Origin: Gnetum montanum
Lineage: Eukaryota > Streptophyta > Gnetopsida > Gnetales > Gnetaceae
DNA length: 31,042 nucleotides
NCBI GenBank assembly: GCA_015680685.1
Contig: MNCI01022534.1
Span: 482,282-513,323 of the forward strand
Direction of reading: 5' to 3'
Shown one piece after another: positions 21,985 through 31,007 of this stretch. The notes under the pieces were generated by a model. The model was given only the letters and a program-made list of their open reading frames with translations, did no database searches and was not told the DNA's origin. The position numbers and the translations under genes are program-made. Within the stretch, counting starts at the first letter, position 1, and every line of letters starts with the position of its first letter.

Positions 21985-24505
21985 GATTGAGTGAGGTTGT
22001 CCATCTAATGAGGCATTAGTTGGGCTCATGGAAAGGTTTAAGTTATTGCATGTTGACCAGTTGCTTCTTGTTTGGGCTTTTAGGTTTGTAGATCAACATG
22101 GACCCAAAAGGAAAGGTTTTGTAAAAGATATAAGGCCCTTTCTAGAAAATTTGGAACTTAGCCTTTTGAGAAACATGTGTGGGGTTCCAATAAAGAACCT
22201 TGTCTCCAAGTTGAAATTTTACTTTCCTTATTTTAAGGTCATGGCATTTTTTGTTGAATGCATTGTGCATATCATTCAAAGGTAGGGCCACCAATCTATT
22301 CTCATCTAGCATGCTAAGGTTGATCAATATATTTTTTTTGTGCTATGCACAGGTCAAGGTCAAGGTCATAGGTTGTTGAAAGTGTATGAAGCTTGGATTG
22401 AATAACAAGAGTTGGCAATTTCATATACACCAACTCATAGAGAGAATAGCCTATAGTGAGTTTCCATGTTGAGCAATATAAATAGAGGGCATCTTCAAGT
22501 TTTGTGCTCTAGTCTCTCCTATATTTTCTTATTATTCTAATTAAGATCTTAGTGATCTCCCTATTGGTAACCTCTACTTAACCATTGGCCTACAGATGGT
22601 AGGGTGTTGTTAATTTATGTTTTACACTTGAGTGTTGCATGACCTTTTGAAAGGTATCACCTATAAAATAAGTATCATTTTCAAAAATTAGTCCATGTGG
22701 ACTTATTTACAACATTTTTTTTATACAAACCAAGTAGCAGTAGAAGATGCACAATCAGTAATAGCTATTGCTTTTGCCCATTGCATATAATAGTCAATAG
22801 CTATTGCTTTTTCCCATTTCATACAAGGTCAAGGTCACAGGCTGTTATACACCTTTCTATTTGACATGGATGTCATGGGATCCATGAATTCAATACCCAA
22901 AATGTCAAAGGATTCCAATGGTTGGATCCATTGCTAAGGCTCCTCCATTTGAGCAATCATCCCACCATCTCATTGATAGCATTCACAAGAGTGAATAAAT
23001 TAGTGGAAATCCCTGAAGATTATTGGCCAATAATACCCTACCATTAGGATCTTAATGGCTATGCACCTTCTTCCATAATGGTCTCCACAAGGACCCTCGT
23101 GAATGTCTTAGAGAACATGAAATTGGTTAGCATTAGGAGCACATGAAAAAACCAGGCCATTGGCACACACCTTATAAAGGTGTCCATTGATCTCCATGGA
23201 GTGCTTAGCCTAATGAAAAAACTATTTTTTCTTCCTATGGTCTAACTCTTGTGGCATCTCCTAAGTGAGAAGATAAGTGAGGATGTCATCATACAACTTA
23301 AGTTCAACAAGCAATTATTCATTTATTGCATCATCAAAGAGGAGTTCATCAAGAAATTGATCGGAGAGTGGACTCTCCTTCTCTTTGTTGTTCCATCATA
23401 ATTAATACAAGTGGTTAGTAATCACGTTCTTAGTTCCTTTTCGATCTATCGTTCTAAAATTGAATTCTTATAATATCACCAGCCACCGTATGATACTATG
23501 GCTCATTGTTGGCTTATTCATGAGGAAGAAAATGCCACTATGGTTAGTGTGCACAAACACCTTGTATCCAAGCACATGGTGCCTAAATTTTTCTAAGGCA
23601 TACACCACTACCATCAGCTCTTTCTTCGTTGTGATGTAGTTGAGCTATGCACCCATAATGCTTTGGCTTGCACAATGGATGTAGTATGGACATTTTTAAT
23701 TGTCCAACTACATAAGCACAACTCTCAAGGCATAGTTCGATGCATCATGATGTAAAATGATTGGAAATAATTAGGTGCTTGTAGAATTGGAGTTCCTACA
23801 AGGTTCTCTTTGAGTTGCTAGAATTTATTTTTGTATTCCTCAATCCATAAGAATAGAGCATCTTTCTTTGTTAACTCAACTGATAGTTTAGCGATCTTGG
23901 AAAAATTCTCTATGAATCATCGGTAGTAGCCAGTGTCTCTAAGGAGTGATTGGACATATTTAATGATTTCTAGTTAGTGGCTAATTCCTTGAATGACCCT
24001 AATCATTTTAGGATCCAACTAAGTCCCTACTCGAGAAATTCTATGCCCCAACACAATGTCCTCTTGGACCATCATATGGCTCTTTCTCCAATTAAGCCAA
24101 AGATTGGTATCCACACACCTTTTTAGCAGTTTCTCATGGTAGTCCAAGGCTTGCCCAAATGTAGCACCATAGCTGGAGAAGTCATCCATGAAGGCTTTCA
24201 CCCTGCTACCAATCTATTACTAAAAAATGCTCAAGACAAGGCATTGTAAATGCTATAAGGACATTGCACAGACCAAATAACATGTCTCTATATGCAAAAG
24301 TGTCCTAGGAACTCATGAATGTTGTTTTGACCTAATCCTCTAGTGCGATCTGAATCTAGTTATAGCCACTATAATGATCTAGAAAGCTATAATAGCAATG
24401 CCAAGAGATGGTATCCAACATATGGTTCACAAACAATAATGGGAAATGATCTTTGAATGTCACTATGTTCAATAGCCTGAAATCAATACACTGCATCCCA
24501 GTCAA
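21985..24505 (-). pseudogene. Athila-like Ty3/gypsy pol of copy B (RT, RNase H, integrase)
   Basis: RT motifs run right to left: MQCIDFRLLN (about 24490), KDHFPLLFVNHMLD, FLDHYSGYN*IQIALED, DTFAYRDMLFGLCN, then the catalytic FMDDFSSYG block (24201-24019) with LKRCVDTNLWLNWRKSHM and VQEDIVLGHRIS, a wording typical of Athila-type RT. RNase H follows at about 23860-23480. The integrase core is at about 22890-22480 (LGIEFMDPM, HGLIFENDTYF, PYHLQANG*VEVTNREI), and its C-terminal part at 22327-22142 (MLDENRLVALPLNDMHNAF, VKFQLGDKVLYWNPTHV). In the integrase core both aspartates read Glu (GIEF, FEND) and the final Glu is kept. A 36-bp internal duplication disturbs the core near 22760-22830. Numerous stops and frameshifts. 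The N-terminal RT, protease and gag are missing. Confidence 0.85.
22761..22823 (-). repeat. 36-bp tandem duplication inside the integrase core
   Basis: atagctattgctttt(g/t)ccc is present at 22761 and again at 22797. In translation it repeats a (K/Q)WxKAIAI segment, the strand that follows the first catalytic residue. A second duplicated block, aaggtcaaggtca(t/c)agg, occurs near 22345 and 22828. Confidence 0.7.
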
Positions 24506-24524
24506 AGCTACTTGAAGCAAAAGG

Positions 24525-25772
24525 CAAGTGCATCATTATAAAAGAGCAAATCAAAATGGCTCAAGCGCAAAACTAATGTTTGGCTATGGAGGTTGTCAAA
24601 TTAAGAGCTCGTCTTACTAATCCCATGCTCCTCAACCCTACACTAACAAGAGATGAAGTTTTTCAACAGCTTCAAGATAGGATAAAATAGGTTAAGAAAG
24701 GGATGATCATGGCCATCTTTGACCAATCCATGGCTAAGGCCAAAAAATCATTGCAAAAAAATCACACCAAGAGAATGAGATACTGATTGCAAAAAATCAT
24801 TGCCTACAGAACATTGATGTGCAGAAACAACAAATGCAAGAATTTATCCATCAACAGTAGGAACAACTAGCCAAGGTGAACACTAAACTTAGGATATTGA
24901 CAATGGAGAATAGAAATCTCTCTATGGAGGAAGTCCATGCCTTGTGCCAAAAATATGTGATCGAGATTGTTGACTAAAAGAATGAGGTTCTCAAATTTGA
25001 GAGAGTTAAGAACCACTCCAGAGATTAGGTTCTCCTACAAAAACAAGTTAATAAAAGACACATCCAAATGGCTACAACAAAACTTAATGAGATCCTCTAG
25101 CAACTCCAACAAGAAAAAAAGATGTGGCAACCTATCATTGATGGGATAGATGTTTACAATAAAGTAGAGATCTGCATGAAGGAGTTGTAGATTGAAAAGA
25201 TGACGAAATATATAGAGTTTTCCAATCTCCGATATGCAAACTTGGTGATGCTAGCTGCTAGATAACCATAGTTAGAGTTAGAAAAGCAGGTGGCCAACTT
25301 GTACTTATTGTACAAGATAGAATTCAAGCATCACAAGGAGACCAAACATAAGCTTGAGACTCCAAACACTGAACTCAAAGTTCTTAAGGCTAGATTCATC
25401 GATCAAAGATTAACTACTGAGAACCTAACCAGAAGGATGAATGACTACCATGAATTGCATAATGTAATTAGGGCATTCAACATTAAATGCAAATAATTTG
25501 TCTCTTGTCTTATCAATGTTAGGGAGCTATTCCCAACAATGCTATGTCCTTGGGATGTGCCCATTCTAGCCCACATTGGCAAAGTTGTGTGGACCATGCA
25601 TGATCCTAGAAGTAAGGAGGAGAAGATGAAAGCATTGTTGTATATTTTCCATCTTCCATCGGAAGTTGCAACAACAAGAAGATGGCCATAATAGCCTCAA
25701 CCACCATATGCATCTAAAGTAGGAGAAGGTCCCTCAAAACCTTAGGAGCCTCCACTGCCTAGGATCGTTTAA
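24525..25772 (+). pseudogene. Third ORF of family X copy C, coiled-coil half
   Basis: One mostly continuous frame with stops, beginning at a broken end that corresponds to about 19110 in copy B (AMEVVKLRARLTNPMLLNP) and running through NHCLQNIDVQKQQMQEFI, LAKVNTKLRILTMENRNLSM, HALCQKYVIEIV and MWQPIIDGIDVYNKVEICMK. The best preserved block (25290-25496; YLLYKIEFKHHKETKHKLE, MNDYHELHNVIRAFNIKCK) matches copy B residue for residue at many positions. The tail reads ELFPTMLCPWDVPILAHIG and a Pro-rich end stopping at 25770-25772. Strongly Lys/Glu/Gln-rich with heptad-like leucines, so a long coiled coil is likely. No enzyme motif. At least one frameshift near 24760. Confidence 0.72.
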
Positions 25773-26014
25773 ATTTCTCCATCATCTTCACACCATTAGA
25801 GGAGAATGTGTTTATCAAATTTTGTCTTAGTATTCAATTTTGTAGTCCTGAACACCAGAAAATTTTGTAATGATTATATATATCCATACACTTGGGCACT
25901 TAGTATTCTTTGTGTTTGTTATGTTTGTCGTATGCTTATTATTAGTCAATAATTCCATATCTTCCCAAATTTGTAAAGAACATGAGAATAAGTTTTAATT
26001 TAATTATGGGGGTA
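25773..26014 (+). other. 3' untranslated region and plus-strand primer site of copy C
   Basis: It matches the region 17690-17918 before LTR B. Directly before the LTR lies tatgggggta, a short G-rich tract in the place of the polypurine tract (tgtgggagta in copy B). Confidence 0.6.
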
Positions 26015-26894
26015 TGATGAATTATGGATTGGCTATGTCGATTGGGCCCCATTAACTAGGTCCCATCAATACATGATTTGATGCATTGATGTGGCCCCAT
26101 CAATGTAGTATCTATTTTTGCCTATAAATACACACTCACACACCGTGTTTATGGCATGCCTTATCATAGTTGTAGCGAAGCTCTTGCAATTTTGTCATTT
26201 GGAAGTTAGAATATTTTTCTACGTACCCATAGTAGGAGTCAAGAGTGTATGGATTTTTATTCAAGCACTGTTATACCTAAGCACAACAGTGTGTGCGGTA
26301 ATAAAGATGAGCTTTTTGATAAACCTTGTAGCACTTGGAAAAAGATTAATTATTTATTTATGTATTTAATGTCCTATGCGATTTTCTTTAATGATTTAAG
26401 TAATTAAATGATTAATTAGGCTCAAACTAAGATAAACTAAGCTAGATTAAGTAGTTATTAATTAAGCACATAAGTACAACCACTTCGAGCATGTGCTTGG
26501 CGCTTGGTAATCCTAATAACCCTTAACATTTGATAACTAAGTAGCGCTAAACGTGTTCAGAATGTGTACAACAAGTGGAAATAGGTGCTTATGTTAGGAT
26601 TAGTTAGGTGTAGTTAGTTAGATTAAATTAGCAATTAAATTACTTCATTTCTTTCATCCTTTATTTTAAGCACCCAAAACATAAAACTAATAAAAATTAT
26701 ACACCTCAATTACACTTAACCATACCTTTGCATATCACAAGTGTAATTAGGAAAACAACAAATGATTATTAGGACAAGTTCACTTCCTTGAGGCTAGTGT
26801 ACTGGAAGACATAGAGTCCATGGAATTCGATCAGATCACACATGAACATTTAGTGATTTGTATGGTTGAGCATAGGGGTACTTGCCGCTCATTA
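26015..26894 (+). mobile_element. Family X LTR, copy C (3' LTR, 880 bp)
   Basis: It starts TGATGAATTATGG and ends GCTCATTA, the plus-strand counterpart of LTR A's TGATGAGT...ACTCATCA. All landmarks of copies A and B occur in the same order. The 83-codon frame at 26118-26369 lies inside the LTR after the TATA box and has no family signature. Confidence 0.87.
26123..26130 (+). promoter_or_regulatory. TATA box of LTR C
   Basis: TATAAATA in tttgcctataaatacacac, about 109 bp from the LTR start, matching copy A. Confidence 0.72.
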
Positions 26895-26898
26895 GGCA

Positions 26899-27085
26899 TT
26901 AAGAAGTTGAGTGGGTTCCATGTGATAAATTGACAGAAATGACATATTATATGCATCACATTAAGGTCTTAAGAAGTTGAGTGAGTCCCATGTGTTGAGT
27001 TGGCATCATTGACATATAAAATATGTGACGTTAAAAAGTTGAGCAGACATGAAGGTCTTAAGAAGTTGAGTAGGTCCCATATTTA
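26899..27085. repeat. Tandem units of about 62-70 bp next to LTR C
   Basis: ttaagaagttgag(t/c) recurs at 26899, 26969, 27031 (ttaaaaagttgagc) and 27058. Full units also share a (g/a)(g/a)gt(t/c)ccatgtg block. The array begins five bases after the LTR end. Confidence 0.75.
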
Positions 27086-27522
27086 TTACTAAATAAAATA
27101 TGATAAAGAATGTTTGGTAGAACTCCATATTGACAAAATAAAGCATTTTTGCAAGTGGTAACTAGCCATAGGCCAAAAAAATTAGATATTATAATTAATA
27201 ATTTCATTCAATGCAACCGCAACCTTGAATTAGAAAAGGTAAATGCCCACATTTTCAAAAGACACATGATAGAAGAAGCCAATGGCCATCAATAACAATG
27301 AGTAAGCTTTCTCTTTGATTGGTCTCTCATCATTCTTGGTTGCCAAGCAATACTACTCTACCTTGGTTGACAAGTAGCGCACATCATAGCAATGCTTCGA
27401 ACTTAATTATGCATATATACATATCTATATCAGAAGAGGTGATGCACACGTCAGACAAACAAACGGATGCATTGAGCTAAATTTAAGGTAGTATAGTAGC
27501 TAATGCCTGAGAAAGAAGACAA
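27086..27522. other. Unassigned A/T-rich DNA
   Basis: Nothing that I can support. Confidence 0.4.
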
Positions 27523-27543
27523 ATATATATATATATATATATA
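27523..27543. repeat. (TA)n microsatellite
   Basis: About ten TA units, 25 bp upstream of a short frame with a good start context. Confidence 0.9.
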
Positions 27544-27567
27544 CACATCAAGAAGCAAGCACTCGCC

Positions 27568-27741
27568 ATGGCTGCAAAGGAACAGTTTGTGTTGCCAACC
27601 ATAGCAAAAACAAAGTGTCCTTGGGAAATGGTTTTTGCTACGCTAAAGCGCTTGCTTCTTCTTCATCATTTTTGGAACCTTAGAAAAATGGAAAGATCTA
27701 CCACTATGACTATGATTGTGATGCAGTGGTGGCTGGCATGA
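27568..27741 (+). CDS. Short hypothetical frame, 57 codons
   Basis: ATG in a strong plant context (cgccATGGct), with TA-rich DNA about 25-45 bp upstream. The frame begins MAAKEQFVLPTIAKTKCPWE and stops with TGA at 27739-27741. An overlapping frame (IYHYDYDCDAVVAGMIHAHH) looks equally protein-like and runs on to about 27791, so a frameshift within a former exon is possible. The DCDAVV piece faintly recalls the start of FAD-binding folds, but that is too weak to name. It may be chance. Confidence 0.22.
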   Translation: MAAKEQFVLPTIAKTKCPWEMVFATLKRLLLLHHFWNLRKMERSTTMTMIVMQWWLA

Positions 27742-27791
27742 TCCACGCCCACCATTACTTGACTTGCAGTGTTCATCGTGTCAAAATGTAA

Positions 27792-28589
27792 GAGTATTTA
27801 GAATACCATTATCAAATTTGTACATTTGTCAATGTCGTTGAGTATCCTTTGTTGTTTTTCTTTATATTGTTCTCAATGGAAAAAAATTTGGTATTTTAGT
27901 TCATTTTTTAAAAATTTAGTATTGAGTTTATGAATTATTGCTGGAAATTGCATCTTCAAAGACAACTAGATGTCTAAAGACATCACAATAGTTTTTCCAA
28001 TTCAGTTTTTAATGAGGCTACTGATATTATCACCTTTACTTCTACTTGCCCCTGGTGTGGCATATCTTTTGTTAATGAAATGATTTAGGCTTTCCTTTTA
28101 AATTTTGAGAAAAGCGTTATTATTTTATTTTTCAAGAAAGAAACAATTAATCTAGTAATTGCTAGGATGCCCTCGTCATATGGGGCATAGGATTGTGCAT
28201 ATCCCTGGTACACCTACTATCCTCTCTATAAAGATGAATAACTAAAAGGTATTCAAATCCATAGTACTATTAAGAATTTTACATTGAGGTCTTAACATAG
28301 AAGTTTCAAGTTGTTTGTATTTAGGATTTGAGTGTGTTTCAATGTTAACTGCATTACCCTTTTCTTTGCACATTAACATTAGAAACCTTGGTTGTTAATG
28401 AACTGCTAATTGAAGCATGCCTACACTACATCTAAGTCAATCATGCCCTACTAACCCGATTTTATATCATCACAATCTAACTATTTAAAAACATTGTATC
28501 TAATTTTTTCTACCCACACCCACCACCTGACAGGGTAAATGACATCCAATATTTTATTACATTTATAGAATACAAATGTGATTGCAAAA
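27792..28589. other. Unassigned DNA
   Basis: No sustained frame. A short STCPWCGISF stretch (plus strand, about 28041-28070) has two cysteines spaced like a zinc ribbon, but nothing around it supports a domain. Confidence 0.4.
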
Positions 28590-28718
28590 ATACAAAATAA
28601 TTGCAATATAAGTAGACCCCAAAATATATAGTTCAATTAGAACTTTATTGTCCACTAGAATCAAACCCATGATTTGGAGCTTTCAAATGAAGAGTCTAAC
28701 TACTAGGCTAATACCTCC
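28590..28718 (-). repeat. tRNA-derived SINE-like element, copy 1
   Basis: On the minus strand an A-box-like TAGCCTAGTAGTTA (28710-28697) and a B-box-like GGTTTGATTCTA (28667-28656) have tRNA spacing. The acceptor end GGAGGTA has no partner, so this is not a functional tRNA. The downstream body (ctaattgaactatatattttgg and beyond) recurs in opposite orientation after 29284. Confidence 0.5.
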
Positions 28719-28743
28719 AATCAAATGGTGAAATTAATAAAGA

Positions 28744-29283
28744 CATAAAAACAAAATTGAGGCAAGATGGTCAAAATGGAGATAGGTTAGTGGTGTTCTA
28801 TATGATAAAAGAATACCAATAAAACTAAACAGAAAATGTTTCATAACAACAATTAGGCTTTCTATCTTAGAGGGTTTTGACCAGTGGATAGTATGAAAGA
28901 GATATGAACAACAAATCATTGCGACAGAAATGCAAATACTTGAATGGATATTGAATGTTACTAGAAGAAATAAACTATATAGTGAATAATTAGATGAAGA
29001 GTTGAAGTAGTTTCTATTTCAAATAAGTTATAGAAATGGTATCTTAGATGGTTTGACCATATGCAGAGTAAATTACACAACAAGCCTATAAAAAAAGGTT
29101 GCTAGAAAAGTTACCAAAAAGAAGATCGAAAAAGACATAGGAAAAAGTCATTAAATATGGTTTGAACAAACTACAAATAAACAAAGATCTTACTCTTCAT
29201 AGAGATGAATTGTGAAAAGAACTCATGTAGTTTACCATATTTTCTTAGGACAAGGCTAAGATGATGATGATGATGATGTTTTA
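28744..29283 (+). pseudogene. 5'-truncated LINE (RTE-like), C-terminal end of the reverse transcriptase ORF
   Basis: Frame pieces follow the usual order of the plant LINE C terminus: NKIEARWSKWR, SGVLYDKRIPIKLNRKCF, the block up to MQILEWILNVTRRNKLYSE, ILRWFDHMQSKLHNKPIKKG, then after a frameshift RRSKKT*EKVIKYGLNKLQ and DLTLHRDEL. The family pattern is SGVLCDRR-P-KLKGK, E-RMLRWM-G-TRRDRIRNE, LRWFGHVQRR and GRPKKTW. It ends in (ATG)n at 29261-29278, a tail type common in RTE-like LINEs. A start inside the RT C terminus is normal for 5' truncation on insertion. It is dead: stops, frameshifts, and no RT core or endonuclease. Confidence 0.8.
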
Positions 29284-29375
29284 AGTGATAGGTTCAATTC
29301 TAGTGAGCAATAATAAGTTAAAAGGTTCTAATTGGGATATATATCTTAGAATGCGCTTATGTTTCAATTTTTTTA
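29284..29375 (+). repeat. SINE-like element, copy 2 (inverted relative to copy 1)
   Basis: Plus strand: a B-box-like ggttcaattcta (29291-29302), then agtgagcaataataagtt and ctaattgggatatatatctt, aligning with the copy-1 body read from the minus strand. The tRNA-like head is missing; the LINE tail lies where it should be. Confidence 0.48.
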
Positions 29376-29584
29376 GGCCAATACCCCCTAACTATCAAGT
29401 TAAACTTGATTTCATATCATAAAGGTAGGTACATTCATAAATGTTTAAGCTTTACCTAAGTAAATAAAAGGGGACCCATTTGGTGGGACTAACATGGTAG
29501 CTCTAGGTAATGATACTTATGAAAACCAAAACTTTGAAAAAGGTTAGAAATATAATCAAATAAATTGAGAAAAATTAATATCGT
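29376..29584. other. Unassigned DNA
   Basis: No gene or repeat that I can support. Confidence 0.4.
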
Positions 29585-29655
29585 GGAGGATTGTAGTGTG
29601 ATAATATCGTAACTGATATCCTTAGGTCGCTAGTTTGATTCCGGCAGGTCAGAGA
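29585..29655 (+). repeat. tRNA-like element (SINE head or pseudo-tRNA)
   Basis: An A-box-like TAGTGTGATAATAT and a B-box-like AGTTTGATTCC lie about 25 bp apart. The T arm GCTAG-TTTGATT-CCGGC pairs fully if one A was once G, and ATATC/GATAT can form an anticodon-like stem, though with a 6-nt loop. The acceptor ends do not pair. A tRNA-derived SINE is more likely than a working tRNA. Confidence 0.42.
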
Positions 29656-30181
29656 TAAAATTTTTATACATTTTTTGTTATATTCATTTATTTATATTTT
29701 TTGAATATATATATTTCATATATCCAGGGCTGTGTCACTGAATTTTTTGTTGTTTTCATTACTTCACTCTCTCGTCATTTCTTGCCTCGGTGAACTGTGC
29801 TCTTCAGATTAATCAACCCAATGCATGCTGAAAAACCTTAGCTTTCTTTGCTGCTTTATTTCAATAAAAGCTCCTCCTGATTAATCATAGAAAACATAGG
29901 CTTGTGATTTTTTATGCTCAGTATTTTAAAAAAATGGTTTTTGTTCCTTAGCCAACAGTGAGGGTGGCATCATTACGTAGTTATTGTCCCTGGGCAGCAA
30001 TCAAATGCCTTTCAAGATATCCTATCCCTTGTAAATTCAAGAATCAAATGAATTCTAGTTCTGGAATTTTAACAAAAAGATGTGTTGAATCCATTCCATT
30101 CAAATTTTTGATCCTTTGACAAGTTAGAAACCTTGCTCAAGTTGCAAAAGAGATGGAGAACACTCTTGAAGAAGGCAGGAT
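29656..30181. other. Unassigned A/T-rich DNA
   Basis: No sustained frame or repeat boundary. Confidence 0.4.
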
Positions 30182-30314
30182 CGATTGTAATCATTTATGT
30201 GTTACAAAAAACAAATGATTTCAATATATTTTTTTGTGTTATTGAGATTTTCAATGTAATTGTTTACACATTATGGAAACTTTCAATGTAACCGTTTACA
30301 TGTTATGGAAAACA
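30182..30314. repeat. 32-bp tandem units with one outlying copy
   Basis: tcaatgtaa(t/c)(t/c)gtttaca(c/t)(a/g)ttatggaaa occurs at 30251 and 30283, with a more diverged copy (gattgtaatcatttatgtgtt) at about 30182. Confidence 0.7.
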
Positions 30315-30413
30315 AAAAATTTCAAATTTGAAACCAACTAAATTTTGTATAATGGTTTTTACAAGAATGGTCTCATATTTCCCATTCCATCCTTGGTAAT
30401 TGATTTTCTGGCC

Positions 30414-30421
30414 TATAAATA
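30414..30421 (+). promoter_or_regulatory. TATA box, possible host or element promoter
   Basis: TATAAATA in ttctggcctataaatatgcac, about 165 bp upstream of an ATG followed by a signal-peptide-like frame. No second LTR mark was found around it. Confidence 0.4.
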
Positions 30422-30582
30422 TGCACCAGAAGATATCAAACTCACATTAGTCTTACAATTTTTTTAGGTCCTTATCATAAACACTCAAAGTTTGCATACA
30501 CCATTTTTGTTGAGCATTAGTGTGATAAAAGAATCCAAAATAATCTCTGAAACACGTTCACGTAGTCCAAACTAGAGCATCA

Positions 30583-30657
30583 ATGGCTAGAAGTCAATTT
30601 TCAATTTATTTTTGTATTTTGGTGATTTTGTGTAATTTGGTTAGATACACATTTTGA
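30583..30657 (+). pseudogene. Short signal-peptide-like frame (24 codons)
   Basis: ATG in a fair context (atcaATGGCT) begins MARSQFSIYFCILVILC, a basic start with a hydrophobic core, and then stops with TGA at 30655-30657. With the TATA box at 30414 it resembles the 5' end of a small secreted-protein gene that has decayed or splices onward. Chance is possible. Confidence 0.25.
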
Positions 30658-30676
30658 TCAATGTTTTACAACAAAA

Positions 30677-31000
30677 TTTTCTTACATCGGTGACACCCTC
30701 AACACATACGAGCTATATAAGGAGCAAGAGAATTTTTTGAGAAAGCCTCTACTTAACAAACTGATCACTTCTCGAGGTCAAATGAGAAAACTTGACAAGG
30801 CATATGACTTGGTCTTGTCTATCATAGAAGCCCAAATGTAGGATAGTCTCCTAAATCCAAACACCATGTTTGAGCTCTACCTTAGCCTTGTCAAAGCTAA
30901 CAATCTAGTGCCCGCTTCCTCAATTTTAAGAATTTTGGTGCAGATGGAACAATACCATCTTGTGGATTTCTACATTACTATATTATCTCAAAATGATTAA
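30677..31000 (+). pseudogene. Possible pentatricopeptide-repeat-like exon relic
   Basis: A 107-codon frame with one internal TAG (likely a former CAG) ends in TAA at 30998-31000. It reads as paired amphipathic helices of about 35 residues: KPLLNKLITSRGQMRKLDKA then YDLVLSIIEAQM; NPNTMFELYLSLVKANNL then PASSILRILVQMEQYHLVDF. That length and the 'ANN...PASSIL' turn resemble PPR proteins, which bind organellar RNA. Only about three repeats are present and no targeting peptide is attached. The frame ends seven bases before an LTR, so it may be a host gene fragment or a captured piece. The family call is tentative. Confidence 0.35.
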
Positions 31001-31007
31001 GACCCAC

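Larger units (their letters stand above)
16811..24505 (-). mobile_element. Family X copy B: pol, third ORF and 3' LTR
   Basis: Read right to left: reverse transcriptase (from about 24505), RNase H, integrase (to about 22000), an A/T-rich spacer with A-rich repeats, a long third ORF (about 20770-17919), then the LTR (17689-16811). Gag and the 5' LTR are missing; the copy stops inside RT where the oppositely oriented copy C begins. LTR and third ORF match copy C; the LTR also matches A and D. The order LTR-gag-pol-extra ORF-LTR is that of Athila-type elements. Confidence 0.82.
24510..26894 (+). mobile_element. Family X copy C: 3' fragment (third-ORF coiled-coil half and 3' LTR), inverted relative to B
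   Basis: It carries the C-terminal half of the third ORF and a 3' LTR in plus orientation. Corresponding points are collinear with copy B: the conserved coiled-coil segment to LTR start is about 480 bp in B and about 520 bp in C. The left edge meets the truncated RT of copy B at about 24505-24525, giving an inverted repeat with arms of roughly 2.4 kb around 5.3 kb of copy-B sequence. Confidence 0.82.

Noticed and set aside
22028-22285. 85-codon plus-strand frame
   Set aside because: Antisense to the integrase C terminus of copy B, which has clear motifs in the minus frame.
26118-26369. 83-codon plus-strand frame after the TATA box of LTR C
   Set aside because: It lies wholly inside the LTR and is not open in LTR A or B. 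No recognisable domain.
28652-28718. Functional tRNA gene
   Set aside because: The acceptor stem does not pair, the anticodon arm is imperfect, and the element body continues well beyond a tRNA length.
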